From Candidatus Dormiibacterota bacterium (GTDB lineage Bacteria > Chloroflexota > Dormibacteria > Aeolococcales > Aeolococcaceae), in the NCBI GenBank assembly GCA_003170875.1, contig PMYJ01000254.1, positions 22,351 through 43,958 on the forward strand: DNA of 21,608 nt, given 5' to 3'. The position numbers were made by a program, and so were the translations under genes. The notes beneath the pieces were generated by a model. The model had not been told where the DNA came from, searched no databases, and was given only the letters and a program-made list of their open reading frames with translations. Each line of letters begins with the position of its first letter. The stretch's first letter is position 1. Shown here piece by piece: positions 14,960 to 21,608 of the stretch.

Positions 14960-16750
14960 TCAGTTGATGTCGACGTGGACCAGGTCGAAGGTGCTCTTGT
15001 AGGCGTTGCTCCCGGTCACCACGTAGCGCAGCTCCAGCCCGGACACAGCCGCCCCGCTGTTGATCACCGAAGCGAGGGAGAGGGTCTGCGTGGCGAGGGC
15101 GGCGGTCGGGTTGGCGATCGAGAGGGGGGTCCAGGTCGAGCCGCCGTTGGCCGACACCAGCACGTAGGTCTTGGTCGCGGCGCTCGGGGTGGCGCTGGCG
15201 TCGTCCACCAGGGTCAGCACGGCGGAGGTGACCGGCGCCCCGTTCGCCACGACCGAAGTGAAGGTCCACTGGACGTACTGGTTGGAGACCGGCGAGAGCC
15301 ACGTTGCGCCGCCGTTGGTGGTCACCAGGACGACCCCGTTGGCTCCCGCCGTCGTCGAGCCGTTGGCCCAGCACTGGGAGGCAGAGATGCAATCCAGCCC
15401 CCAGATGTAGCTGGTGGTGCCCGAGGTCTGGGCGGTCCAGGTGGTCCCGTTGGTGCTGGCGAGGATGACGCCGTTCTCGCCCGCCACCCAGCACGCGGTG
15501 GCCGAGAAACAGTCGGTCGCGTAGAGGTCGTCGGTCGTGCCCGAGGTCTGGGCCACCCAGGTGGTGCCGTTGGTGGTCGCCACGATAACGCCGCCCGCGC
15601 CCGCCGCCCAGCAGTGGGTGGTCGAGACGCAGCTCACCCCGTAGAGCTCCTGGGTGGTGCCCGAAGTCTGCGCCGTCCACGTGGTGCCACCGTTGGTGGT
15701 GGCGAGAATGACGCCGGCAGCTCCCACCACCCAGCAGGTGGTGGCCGAGACGCAGCTCGAGGCTTCGATGTTCTGGGTGGTGCCCGAGGTCTGCGCCGTC
15801 CAGGTGGAGCCGCCGTTGGTGGTCGCCAGGATGACTCCGGCGTTGCCCGACGCCCAACAGTCGGAGGCGGAGATGCAGCTGATCGCGTTGATGGTCTGGG
15901 TGGTGCCCGAGGTCTGGGCGGTCCAGGTGGTGCCCCCGTTGGTGGTCGCCACGATGGTGCCGGTGGCGCCCACCGCCCAGCCGTCACTGGCGTTGAAGAA
16001 CTGGCCTCCGTACCAGACCGGGTTGCTCGGTGTGGTCTCCTCCGCCCAGCTCTCACCCCCGTTGGTGGTGATCCAGATGTCCCCCTGGTTGGTGTAGAGC
16101 CAGCACTGGCTGGTACTGACGCACCCCATCCAGTCGGGCTCCTGGCCGCCCGCGAGGGTCGGCGCGGCGCCCCAGTTGGTGGTAGTGGTGTAGGCGGTGC
16201 CACCAGCCGTGGCCATGGCGGTGATGTTGGCGGGGGTGAAGGCCGTGCCGCCGGTGCCGATGGTGTCGTCGATGCCAGCGCTGGGCGGCACGGAGAGCGC
16301 CATGTCCACGTCAGCCGGGGGCATCCACGTCGGGGTCCCCGAGTAGACCTCGTAGTAGTACTGGGTGTTGTAGGCAGCCGTGCTGTCCGTGTACGTGATC
16401 GCTGACCCCACCAGGGTCGCGATCGTCGAGTACGGACCGGCCGGCGCGGTGGCCCGCTGGACGGTGATGCCGGTGCTGCCGGGCACCGCGGTCCAGGAGA
16501 TGGTCACCGTCCCCTGGGCGTCGGTGCAGGTGGTGGGGTAGGCGGGGGTGAGGCCGCTGCAGTGCACGGAGTGGACGGCCACCGCGCTGGCGGCGGCCGC
16601 GGTCACCATGTTGGTGGCGTTCTCGCTCAACCCCTGCCAGACGCCGAGCACCCCCCCGCCGGCCAGTCCGAGGGCGAGCACGACGGCGACCAGGCAGGCG
16701 GTCAGCACCTGCCAGGGCTGGAGCCGCCGACGGCGCACGGATACAGACAT
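14960..16750 (-). CDS. Secreted/anchored Ycf48-like seven-repeat beta-propeller protein
   Basis: 596 residues. An Arg-rich start and a hydrophobic helix (about 13-36) form a signal or anchor, so the rest should lie outside the membrane. Residues about 65-145 look like a fibronectin type III domain (TVTISWTAVPGSTGITVQRA to YYYEV). Residues about 204-490 hold seven tandem repeats of 40-41 residues, each with an Asp-box-like TTNGGxTW turn, as in Ycf48/HCF136 and BNR propellers. Six of the seven carry a C-x5-C pair; the second does not. The C-terminal 105 residues are beta-rich and repeat-free. Ycf48 assembles photosystem II in phototrophs, but nothing here suggests phototrophy, so a generic binding or adhesive role is more likely. 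An AGGG precedes the ATG. lepA follows on the same strand. Confidence 0.85.
   Translation of the reverse strand: MSVSVRRRRLQPWQVLTACLVAVVLALGLAGGGVLGVWQGLSENATNMVTAAAASAVAVHSVHCSGLTPAYPTTCTDAQGTVTISWTAVPGSTGITVQRATAPAGPYSTIATLVGSAITYTDSTAAYNTQYYYEVYSGTPTWMPPADVDMALSVPPSAGIDDTIGTGGTAFTPANITAMATAGGTAYTTTTNWGAAPTLAGGQEPDWMGCVSTSQCWLYTNQGDIWITTNGGESWAEETTPSNPVWYGGQFFNASDGWAVGATGTIVATTNGGTTWTAQTSGTTQTINAISCISASDCWASGNAGVILATTNGGSTWTAQTSGTTQNIEASSCVSATTCWVVGAAGVILATTNGGTTWTAQTSGTTQELYGVSCVSTTHCWAAGAGGVIVATTNGTTWVAQTSGTTDDLYATDCFSATACWVAGENGVILASTNGTTWTAQTSGTTSYIWGLDCISASQCWANGSTTAGANGVVLVTTNGGATWLSPVSNQYVQWTFTSVVANGAPVTSAVLTLVDDASATPSAATKTYVLVSANGGSTWTPLSIANPTAALATQTLSLASVINSGAAVSGLELRYVVTGSNAYKSTFDLVHVDIN
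15297..16140 (-). repeat. Tandem 120/123-base coding repeats (propeller blades)
   Basis: The DNA itself repeats. The string GGTGCCCGAGGTCTG, or a close variant, recurs with starts at 15416, 15536, 15656, 15779 and 15902. The spacing is 120, 120, 123 and 123 bases. The three-base difference is the loss of one Gly codon in the turn (TNGTTW against TNGGTTW). High DNA identity between blades suggests recent duplication or gene conversion. Confidence 0.85.
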
Positions 16751-16881
16751 GGCACCCTGACACTAGGCCCGCCATACGACATGGCTGCTGCCCATCCGTG
16801 ACGGTCTCGCAAACATCCGGCGCGCACGGGTCGCGGCCGGGGCGGCGCCCAGCGGGGGCTGCTGGCGCCGGTGGGAAGCGA

Positions 16882-17238
16882 TCAGCCGGTCATGAGGGCC
16901 CGGATGGCGAGGAGCAGCGCCACCAGGAAGCCGGCGGCGAAGGTCCACGCCTCCCGCCGCGGAGCCCATCCACGTGCAAAGAGGACGGTGAGGGGGAGGG
17001 AGACCAGGGCCAGCGGGCCGTACATCACGTGCAGCCCCTGGGCGGGGCGCTCGCCGACGAGGAGCAGGCTGATCCCGGCGATCCCCTGCAGCACGAGCGC
17101 CGCCACGGCGAGCCAGAGGTAGGCCCGCACTGTGGGCAACCGTCGCACATCCCCGACGGCGAGGAGGGCGAGGACGAGCCCGACGACGAGGACGGCCAGG
17201 AGGGCGTAGCCCAGCCGCTGGTGGACGGTGACCAGCAC
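16882..17238 (-). CDS. Small four-helix membrane protein with two conserved-looking histidines
   Basis: 118 residues if the GTG at 17238 is the start. An ATG at 17352 would add a 38-residue Ala-rich N-terminus but would overlap the upstream gene by 67 bases. Four membrane helices are clear: LGYALLAVLVVGLVLALLAV, LWLAVAALVLQGIAGISLLL, VMYGPLALVSLPLTVLFA and AAGFLVALLLAIRALM. His6 (VTVHQRLGY) and His70 (GLHVMYG) lie at the ends of helices 1 and 3. That layout resembles one half of a CtaA/COX15-type heme-binding four-helix bundle, which is a structural guess only. It is the last gene of the minus-strand cluster, 47 bases after its neighbour. Confidence 0.65.
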   Translation of the reverse strand: MLVTVHQRLGYALLAVLVVGLVLALLAVGDVRRLPTVRAYLWLAVAALVLQGIAGISLLLVGERPAQGLHVMYGPLALVSLPLTVLFARGWAPRREAWTFAAGFLVALLLAIRALMTG

Positions 17239-17285
17239 GCCGGCCGCCCCCGAGGGGTCCGCCGCTGCCGCCGCAGCCGCGGCGC

Positions 17286-17954
17286 TCAGCGGAGGACCAC
17301 CAGGAGCCCGCTCAAGGGGAGGGTCGTGTAGGGGGTGGCCGTGCAGCCCCATGCCACCTCCGTCCCCTCGGGCAGCAGGAGTCCGAGGTGGTCACCGGCC
17401 CGCCGGCGCCAGGCGAGCGGCGTGCCGGCCGGCGTCAGGTCAACCGGCTCCCCGTCGACCAGGGCGCCGTGGGTGGCGTCGACCGCGGCCGCGAAGGCGT
17501 CGACCAGCGCCCACCACGAGTCCTCGTCCACGCCGAGGACGACCTCGTCCATCCCGGGGAGGGCGAGAGCGGCCTCGACCACCTCGCCTCCCGAGGTGAC
17601 GACCGACTCGAGGTGCACCGCGAGCCCGCGCCACTCGGCCTCCTGCGAGTGGATGAGCGGCCTCCCCGTTCCGGTACCCAGACTGCGGAACCGTTCGGTG
17701 GGCCTCACCCCGAGGCGGCCCAGCTCCACGAGCGCCGTGGTGAGCGGCCAGGGACCGCTGCCCGCGGACTGCCGGCAGCGCACCCGGATGCAGCTCTCCT
17801 CGACGGTCGGGATGTGCACCCGCCAGACGGGGACGGCGGCGGGCGGGATCTCCGCCGCGGCGGTGGGCACGGCACGAAAGGCACGCGCGCCGTCTTCGCG
17901 GTCCGGGAGCTGCTCGCGGGCCGGGATCTGTTCGGACGTTGGGAGCCGGATCAT
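17286..17954 (-). CDS. Unknown soluble protein, 222 residues
   Basis: I do not recognise this family. The start at ATG 17954 overlaps the stop of the lipoprotein gene (ATGA), which fixes it despite a longer open frame. The protein has no signal peptide or membrane helix and is rich in Val, Ala, Glu and Trp. Segments such as PVWRVHIPTVEESCIRVRC and GEVVEAALALPGMDEVVLGVDEDSWW suggest a mixed alpha/beta fold. It contains three cysteines. Position within the coupled cluster suggests a role with the ABC exporter and lipoprotein. Confidence 0.7.
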   Translation of the reverse strand: MIRLPTSEQIPAREQLPDREDGARAFRAVPTAAAEIPPAAVPVWRVHIPTVEESCIRVRCRQSAGSGPWPLTTALVELGRLGVRPTERFRSLGTGTGRPLIHSQEAEWRGLAVHLESVVTSGGEVVEAALALPGMDEVVLGVDEDSWWALVDAFAAAVDATHGALVDGEPVDLTPAGTPLAWRRRAGDHLGLLLPEGTEVAWGCTATPYTTLPLSGLLVVLR

Positions 17955-18694
17955 GAGCCCTGGGTGGTGTCGGGAGGCACGCAGATGTTTGCACGCAAGG
18001 CGCCGGCCCCGGCGGGCAACCCGCCTCCGAGGGGCAGGGCGACGGCGAAGGTCCCGTATTCCCCCCAGGTCACGTAGGTCGCGGCCCGGATCGGCGGGTA
18101 GATGAGGATCACGGTGATGGTCTGCCCCGGATCGAGGTTGACCGAGCAACTGCCGTCAATGGCCACTGAGCTGAGGCCGGCCAGCGGATAGGCGGGGTAG
18201 TAGAACTTGTTGAAGGTGGACCTGCTGAGGCCGTCGGGGCAGAGCGCCCCGGCGGCGCCGTTCTCGCAGGTGGCCCAGGACGAGGAGGCGATCTGGAGTG
18301 AGTCGAGCTCCGGGCTGCTGCCCGCCAGCCCGGAGTTGGTGAGCTGGAATCCCACGACGGTGAGGTCGCCCAGGCCACGGAGCGATGCCCACTGATTCCC
18401 TGCCCCGACCGTCTGAGCCAGCGGCTCCATGGGGATGCGTGCGACCAGGGTGACGTGGATCGGATCGGGGTTGACGTAGATGCCGCCGTCAGGGCTGGTG
18501 TCGTAGGTGGCCGAGGCGAGGGTGTGCGGATGGCCGGCCTGGGGCAGACCGAGCTGGGAGGCGGAGAGGCTCGGCTGGCCGCCGCAGGCCGAGACGATGG
18601 CGACGATGCTCACGAGGCCCAGGGCCAGGCGCGGAAACGGCCGGCGCCGGGCGCGTCGAGATGGGGGTGGGGCAGACCGGAGGTGCCGGGTCAC
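17951..18694 (-). CDS. Putative lipoprotein, 247 residues
   Basis: An Arg-rich N-terminus and hydrophobic stretch (about 21-36) end in the lipobox V-S-A-C, with Cys37 as the lipidated residue, followed by GGQ. The mature part is beta-rich, with segments such as GDLTVVGFQLTNSGLAG and DPGQTITVILIYPP that look like an immunoglobulin-like or DUF-type extracellular domain. Four further cysteines could form disulfides. No known family is recognised. The gene begins with GTG 13 bases after the ABC permease and overlaps the next gene as ATGA. Confidence 0.78.
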   Translation of the reverse strand: MTRHLRSAPPPSRRARRRPFPRLALGLVSIVAIVSACGGQPSLSASQLGLPQAGHPHTLASATYDTSPDGGIYVNPDPIHVTLVARIPMEPLAQTVGAGNQWASLRGLGDLTVVGFQLTNSGLAGSSPELDSLQIASSSWATCENGAAGALCPDGLSRSTFNKFYYPAYPLAGLSSVAIDGSCSVNLDPGQTITVILIYPPIRAATYVTWGEYGTFAVALPLGGGLPAGAGALRANICVPPDTTQGS

Positions 18695-18707
18695 GGCGTC
18701 GGCCCTC

Positions 18708-19502
18708 TCAGCGCCGCTCCAGCAGCGGCCGGCTGAGCAGCCCGACCGCGGCCAGTACGACCACGATGGCGGCGGCGCTGACCAGCAGGACGGTCGCCGG
18801 GGAGAACGCGGGGGTGCCGCCCAGGGCGCCGATGAAGGCGCTCCCCAGCTGGCCGAAGGGGTCGATCATGGCCGCGGCCCAACCCCACCCCAGACGGGGG
18901 ACGCCGGTGAAGAGCCCGCCGAAGAAGAGCATCGGCGCCAGCAGGACGCAGACGTCGAGGAGCACCTCCCCCACCCCACCGGCGAGGCAGGCGACCAGAC
19001 ATCCCAGCAGGCTGCCGGTGAGCAGCCCTGCCATGACCGCGAGCAGCAGGCCCGCCCACTGGTCGGGGGCGGCACCCCCGGCGACGGCCACCAGGACGAT
19101 CACGGGGAGCAGCTGGAGCAGGTCGACGATGGCTCCCGCTCCGACAACGCCCCCGACCACCCTCCACCCGGGGCGGGGCACCAGGGCCAGCCGGACGAGG
19201 AGACCCGATTGCCGGGCCCGGGCGAGGTTGACCGCGGTGCCGACGGCACCCATCATCGCGACCAGCACGGTGAGGAGCATCCCGGCCCAGAAGGTCGGGG
19301 CTCCGCCGATGATGAGCGGCACCGCCAGGATCAGGGGGATGCCCACCTTGAGGGCGAGGGCGCGGCGCCGGGCGGCGACCACCAGCAGCTCGCGACCAAG
19401 AGTTCCCCGGGGCATCATGCGAGCCAGGACGGCCCGGCGAGGGGTCGCGATGGGGAGCGGGCCGCGCCCGGCCCTCCGGCGGATCGGCATGGCCGCGTTC
19501 AT
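18708..19502 (-). CDS. ABC-2-type transporter permease
   Basis: 264-residue polytopic membrane protein with about six helices (for example VGIPLILAVPLIIGG, WAGMLLTVLVAMMGAVGTAV, WAGLLLAVMAGLLTGSLLGCLVACLAGG and TVLLVSAAAIVVVLAAVGLL). The stretch RARQSGLLVRLALVPRPGW after helix 2 matches the cytoplasmic loop pattern of ABC-2 exporters, where a basic residue and P precede the coupling helix. The start at ATG 19502 overlaps the stop of the ATPase gene (ATGA). With that ATPase it should form an exporter; the substrate is unknown. Confidence 0.85.
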   Translation of the reverse strand: MNAAMPIRRRAGRGPLPIATPRRAVLARMMPRGTLGRELLVVAARRRALALKVGIPLILAVPLIIGGAPTFWAGMLLTVLVAMMGAVGTAVNLARARQSGLLVRLALVPRPGWRVVGGVVGAGAIVDLLQLLPVIVLVAVAGGAAPDQWAGLLLAVMAGLLTGSLLGCLVACLAGGVGEVLLDVCVLLAPMLFFGGLFTGVPRLGWGWAAAMIDPFGQLGSAFIGALGGTPAFSPATVLLVSAAAIVVVLAAVGLLSRPLLERR

Positions 19503-20623
19503 CGAGAACCTCGGGCCGGGAGCACGGCCAGTGCACCCACCTCGCTCCCGTCTCCCTCCCTGCCCACCAGGGCGTGGAAACATTCGCGGAGGTCGGGACG
19601 GCGCACCTCGAGGCTGCGCACCCCCGAGCCGACGGAATCGGCAGCCGCCACCAGCGGGGCGAGGGCCGCGTCCTCCTCCAGCTCGGCGACCACCAGGCCG
19701 TCGGCGGCCGAGAGCACAACGACGCCGGAGAGGCTGGCGAGCCGCTCCGTCACGGCCAGGGTCAGCGCCTTCTGCGCCCACGCCGGCCCACGGTCATCGG
19801 GGGCCCCGCGCGGCGGGGTCGGCCCGCTGCCCGGCCTCGCGGGGGCTCCGTTCCGACCCTGATCGGCCTCGCCGACCCGCAACTCCACGATCCGGCGCCG
19901 CGGCACCTCGGCGAGCAGCTCCGGAAGCGGAGCCACCCGCAGGCAGCGACCCTGGTGGAGCATGGCCACCCGGTCCGCCACACCCGCCACGAACTCGGGG
20001 TCGTTGCTCGCCACCACGGTGGTGAGCCCGGCCGCCGCGCGCGCCCGCAGCGCGGCGGTGACGACGGCCGCGCCGTCCGGGTCCAGCCCGGCGCTGGGCT
20101 CGTCGAAGAGCGCCAGTGACGGTTGGTGAGCGAGTGCCTGGGCCAGCGCCAGCCGGCGCCGCAGGCCGTAGGAGAGCGTGCCCACCGGCTCGTCAGCCCG
20201 ATCGCCGAGACCGAGGCTGTCCAGCGTCTCCGAGGTCAGTCGCCGGGCCAGGTCGGAATCGCGGACCCACTGGCGGCACCAGAAGTACGTCGCCTGCCGC
20301 GGAGAGAGCGTCATCTCCTCGACCGGCTCGTCGGCGGCGTATCCCATCCGGCGGCGGGCCCGCCTCGGAGATGGATCGCCCCACCAGCTGACTCGGCCGC
20401 CATCGGTCCGGTCAGCGCTGGCGAGGAGGCGGAGGAGAGTGCTCTTGCCGGCACCGTTGGACCCCATGAGAGCGAGCACCTCGCCCGCCTGGACGGCGAT
20501 GTCGATGGGACCGACGCTCCGCCCGCCGGGGTAGCGCCGGATGGCGGCACTGACCACGACGCTCGGAGGTCGATCGGCAGGGCCCGCGGCCGGGACAGGC
20601 TGGGCGGCGACGAGCGCGGTCAC
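19499..20623 (-). CDS. ABC transporter ATP-binding protein (H-loop variant)
   Basis: 374 residues starting at a GTG. Walker A is GSNGAGKST (54-62), the signature is LSYGLRRRLALAQ (from 150), and Walker B and D-loop are ALFDEPSAGLDP (171-182). The switch histidine that follows in nearly all ABC ATPases is Asn207 here (VVASNDPEF). The ABC domain ends near residue 235. The remaining 140 residues form an accessory region, starting EVPRRRIVELRVG and including a Pro/Gly-rich linker, which resembles the C-terminal extension of some ABC-2 exporters. Its GTG overlaps the receiver gene stop (GTGA), and its stop overlaps the permease start. Confidence 0.9.
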   Translation of the reverse strand: MTALVAAQPVPAAGPADRPPSVVVSAAIRRYPGGRSVGPIDIAVQAGEVLALMGSNGAGKSTLLRLLASADRTDGGRVSWWGDPSPRRARRRMGYAADEPVEEMTLSPRQATYFWCRQWVRDSDLARRLTSETLDSLGLGDRADEPVGTLSYGLRRRLALAQALAHQPSLALFDEPSAGLDPDGAAVVTAALRARAAAGLTTVVASNDPEFVAGVADRVAMLHQGRCLRVAPLPELLAEVPRRRIVELRVGEADQGRNGAPARPGSGPTPPRGAPDDRGPAWAQKALTLAVTERLASLSGVVVLSAADGLVVAELEEDAALAPLVAAADSVGSGVRSLEVRRPDLRECFHALVGREGDGSEVGALAVLPARGSR

Positions 20624-20961
20624 CTGCCCACCTCGAGCAGGGTCCGCACCTGGGCCGCCACCACGGTCGGCTTGAAGGGCTTGCGGATGACGCCCGCCGC
20701 CCCGGCGCGGACGGCGCGCTGCGCCCCCGCCTCGTCGTCGTGGTCGCAGATGGCGAACCAGCCCACGCGAGGGCCGGCGCCGTCCGCCATCCAGGCCCGC
20801 GAGTCCCCGCCGAGGTCGACCTCCACCAGGGCGACGTCGGTCGGCGGGGTGGGCGCGCCGGCGGTTCTCAGCCAGGTCACCTCATACCCCTCGCGACGGA
20901 GCTTGTGCTCGAGGATGCGGCCGACCATCGGCTCGCCCTCGAGGATCAGCAACTCGCTCAT
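20620..20961 (-). CDS. Degenerate response-regulator receiver domain (pseudo-receiver)
   Basis: A 113-residue stand-alone receiver fold with no output domain. Beta-1 reads LLILEGEP where active receivers have two acidic residues (DD). The phosphorylation strand VALVEVDLGG puts Glu47 at the position of the phospho-accepting Asp. The switch Thr/Ser is Cys72 (FAICDHDD). The conserved Lys94 is kept (VIRKPFKP). Phosphotransfer is therefore unlikely, and Glu can mimic the phosphorylated form. The ATG at 20961 overlaps the upstream stop (ATGA). The open frame extends to 21348, but that part is only the shadow of the neighbour. Its close coupling to an ABC ATPase suggests a regulatory or structural partner role. 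Confidence 0.8.
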   Translation of the reverse strand: MSELLILEGEPMVGRILEHKLRREGYEVTWLRTAGAPTPPTDVALVEVDLGGDSRAWMADGAGPRVGWFAICDHDDEAGAQRAVRAGAAGVIRKPFKPTVVAAQVRTLLEVGR

Positions 20962-21449
20962 CCCCTCTCCTCCCCCCTTGGCGGTGCGGTGGTGGCCTCC
21001 CCCGCGGCAGGGCCGAGCTCCCACGGCTCGTAGAGGCGGACCAGGCCGCGCTCGTCGACATCGCCCACCGCCAGCAGGGCGCTCTCCAGGTGCGTGGCCG
21101 CCAGCGCCTCCCGGGCCATGCCGGGGGCGGTCACCCGGTGGGCGATCAGGTCTGGGCCGTCCAGCCCGACCTCCCAGCCCATCTCCTCGAGGTGGGAGCA
21201 GATGAAGCCGATCATCCCCAGCCGGTGGGCGAGATGGGCCTGCAGGGCCGCAAGGGCCGCCGAGACGGGCACCTCCCCGTTCACCACGTCGACGTGCGAG
21301 CTCTGCAGGGCGTGCAACTCGTAGAGATGGCGCATCCACACCGGCCACGGCGGCGCCATGGTCTCGGCCAGCTCATGGTCGGCGGGACCGAAGAGGCGCA
21401 TCCGGAGGGCGACGCTGCCGATGGGCAGCTGCAGGGGGACGGTGCTCAT
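20958..21449 (-). CDS. Unknown 163-residue protein
   Basis: No family recognised. The protein looks soluble and mostly helical, with several Trp, Met and His residues (for example PPWPVWMRHLYELHALQSSH and AHLAHRLGMIGFICSHLEEMGW), and has a single Cys near the middle. No signal peptide is seen. The C-terminus is Pro/Glu/Gly-rich. The start ATG at 21449 overlaps the stop of the gene upstream (ATGA), and its own stop overlaps the receiver gene, so it is translationally coupled on both sides. Confidence 0.7.
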   Translation of the reverse strand: MSTVPLQLPIGSVALRMRLFGPADHELAETMAPPWPVWMRHLYELHALQSSHVDVVNGEVPVSAALAALQAHLAHRLGMIGFICSHLEEMGWEVGLDGPDLIAHRVTAPGMAREALAATHLESALLAVGDVDERGLVRLYEPWELGPAAGEATTAPPRGEERG

Positions 21450-21608
21450 GGCCCGATCGGACGCTGGTTGAGCGGGATGTCGGGCGCGGGCTGCTGCAGG
21501 ATCACCTGGTGGTTGATGGTGATGTTCTGGTTGACCAGGTAGGGGCTGCGTGAGCTCTCGCGGATGACCCCCATGATCAGCATCATCAGCCCCACCACCA
21601 CGGCCATC
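21446..21608 (-). CDS. Membrane-anchored protein, partial at right edge
   Basis: At least the last 53 residues of a gene that continues past the window. It shows one hydrophobic helix (MAVVVGLMMLIMGVI) followed by a polar segment ending VNQNITINHQVILQQPAPDIPLNQRPIGP. An ATG lies one base inside the edge, so the gene could even be a complete 53-residue protein, but a longer gene is more likely. No family recognised. The stop overlaps the next start as ATGA. Confidence 0.6.
   Translation of the reverse strand, partial: MAVVVGLMMLIMGVIRESSRSPYLVNQNITINHQVILQQPAPDIPLNQRPIGP

Noticed and set aside
12510..15002. 830-residue plus-strand open frame
   Set aside because: It lies antisense to lepA and the neighbouring membrane gene. 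Its composition is Asp/Glu/Gly/Leu-rich, as expected from the reverse of a high-GC gene, and it has no known motif.
15634..16203. Arg/Pro-rich 189-residue minus-strand frame with internal repeats
   Set aside because: It is an alternative frame of the propeller repeats; the repetition comes from the real gene.
18507..20025. Two long plus-strand open frames (451 and 454 residues)
   Set aside because: Antisense to the ABC permease and ATPase, with low-complexity His/Gln/Gly- or Arg/Pro-rich sequence.

Overview
The window is a very GC-rich bacterial chromosome segment: a 60-base line in the rsmE gene counts 83% GC. It carries mostly housekeeping genes. RNase Y, an HrcA/CIRCE heat-shock locus and the lepA-hemW-hrcA-grpE-dnaJ order suggest a high-GC Terrabacteria lineage, such as a Chloroflexota/Dormibacterota-type or actinobacterial-type organism. 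That placement is an inference; there is no rRNA here to test it. No tRNA, rRNA, CRISPR array, transposase or insertion sequence was seen.

Left part, 1-7240. The 3' end of rny meets a convergent alpha/beta hydrolase on the minus strand. A visibly lower-GC block (about 1404-2648; two 60-base lines count 58% and 53% GC) then holds an AraC-type regulator reduced to its DNA-binding domain, a VOC/glyoxalase-fold protein and a small cysteine-containing protein with a near-perfect Shine-Dalgarno. It looks like a recent acquisition. Next, on the plus strand, comes a translation-modification set: rsmE (16S rRNA m3U1498 methyltransferase), mtaB (tRNA ms2t6A methylthiotransferase) and a YggU/DUF167 protein. 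A membrane-anchored diguanylate cyclase ends this plus-strand run.

Middle part, 7283-16750, all minus strand. In transcription order it contains a secreted seven-repeat Ycf48-like beta-propeller, lepA, a membrane protein with a duplicated extracytoplasmic module, hemW, a possible small ORF, then hrcA-grpE-dnaJ. A perfect CIRCE operator lies just upstream of hrcA. No dnaK lies between grpE and dnaJ, where it often sits.

Right part, 16882-21608, also minus strand. It is a tight, mostly stop/start-overlapping cluster: a membrane-anchored fragment at the window edge, an unknown 163-residue protein, a degenerate response-regulator receiver with Glu at the phosphorylation position, an ABC ATPase lacking the switch histidine, an ABC-2 permease, a lipoprotein, an unknown 222-residue protein and a small four-helix membrane protein with two helix histidines. 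I recognise the ABC and receiver folds but no named system. This cluster is the best candidate here for an undescribed exporter or envelope module.
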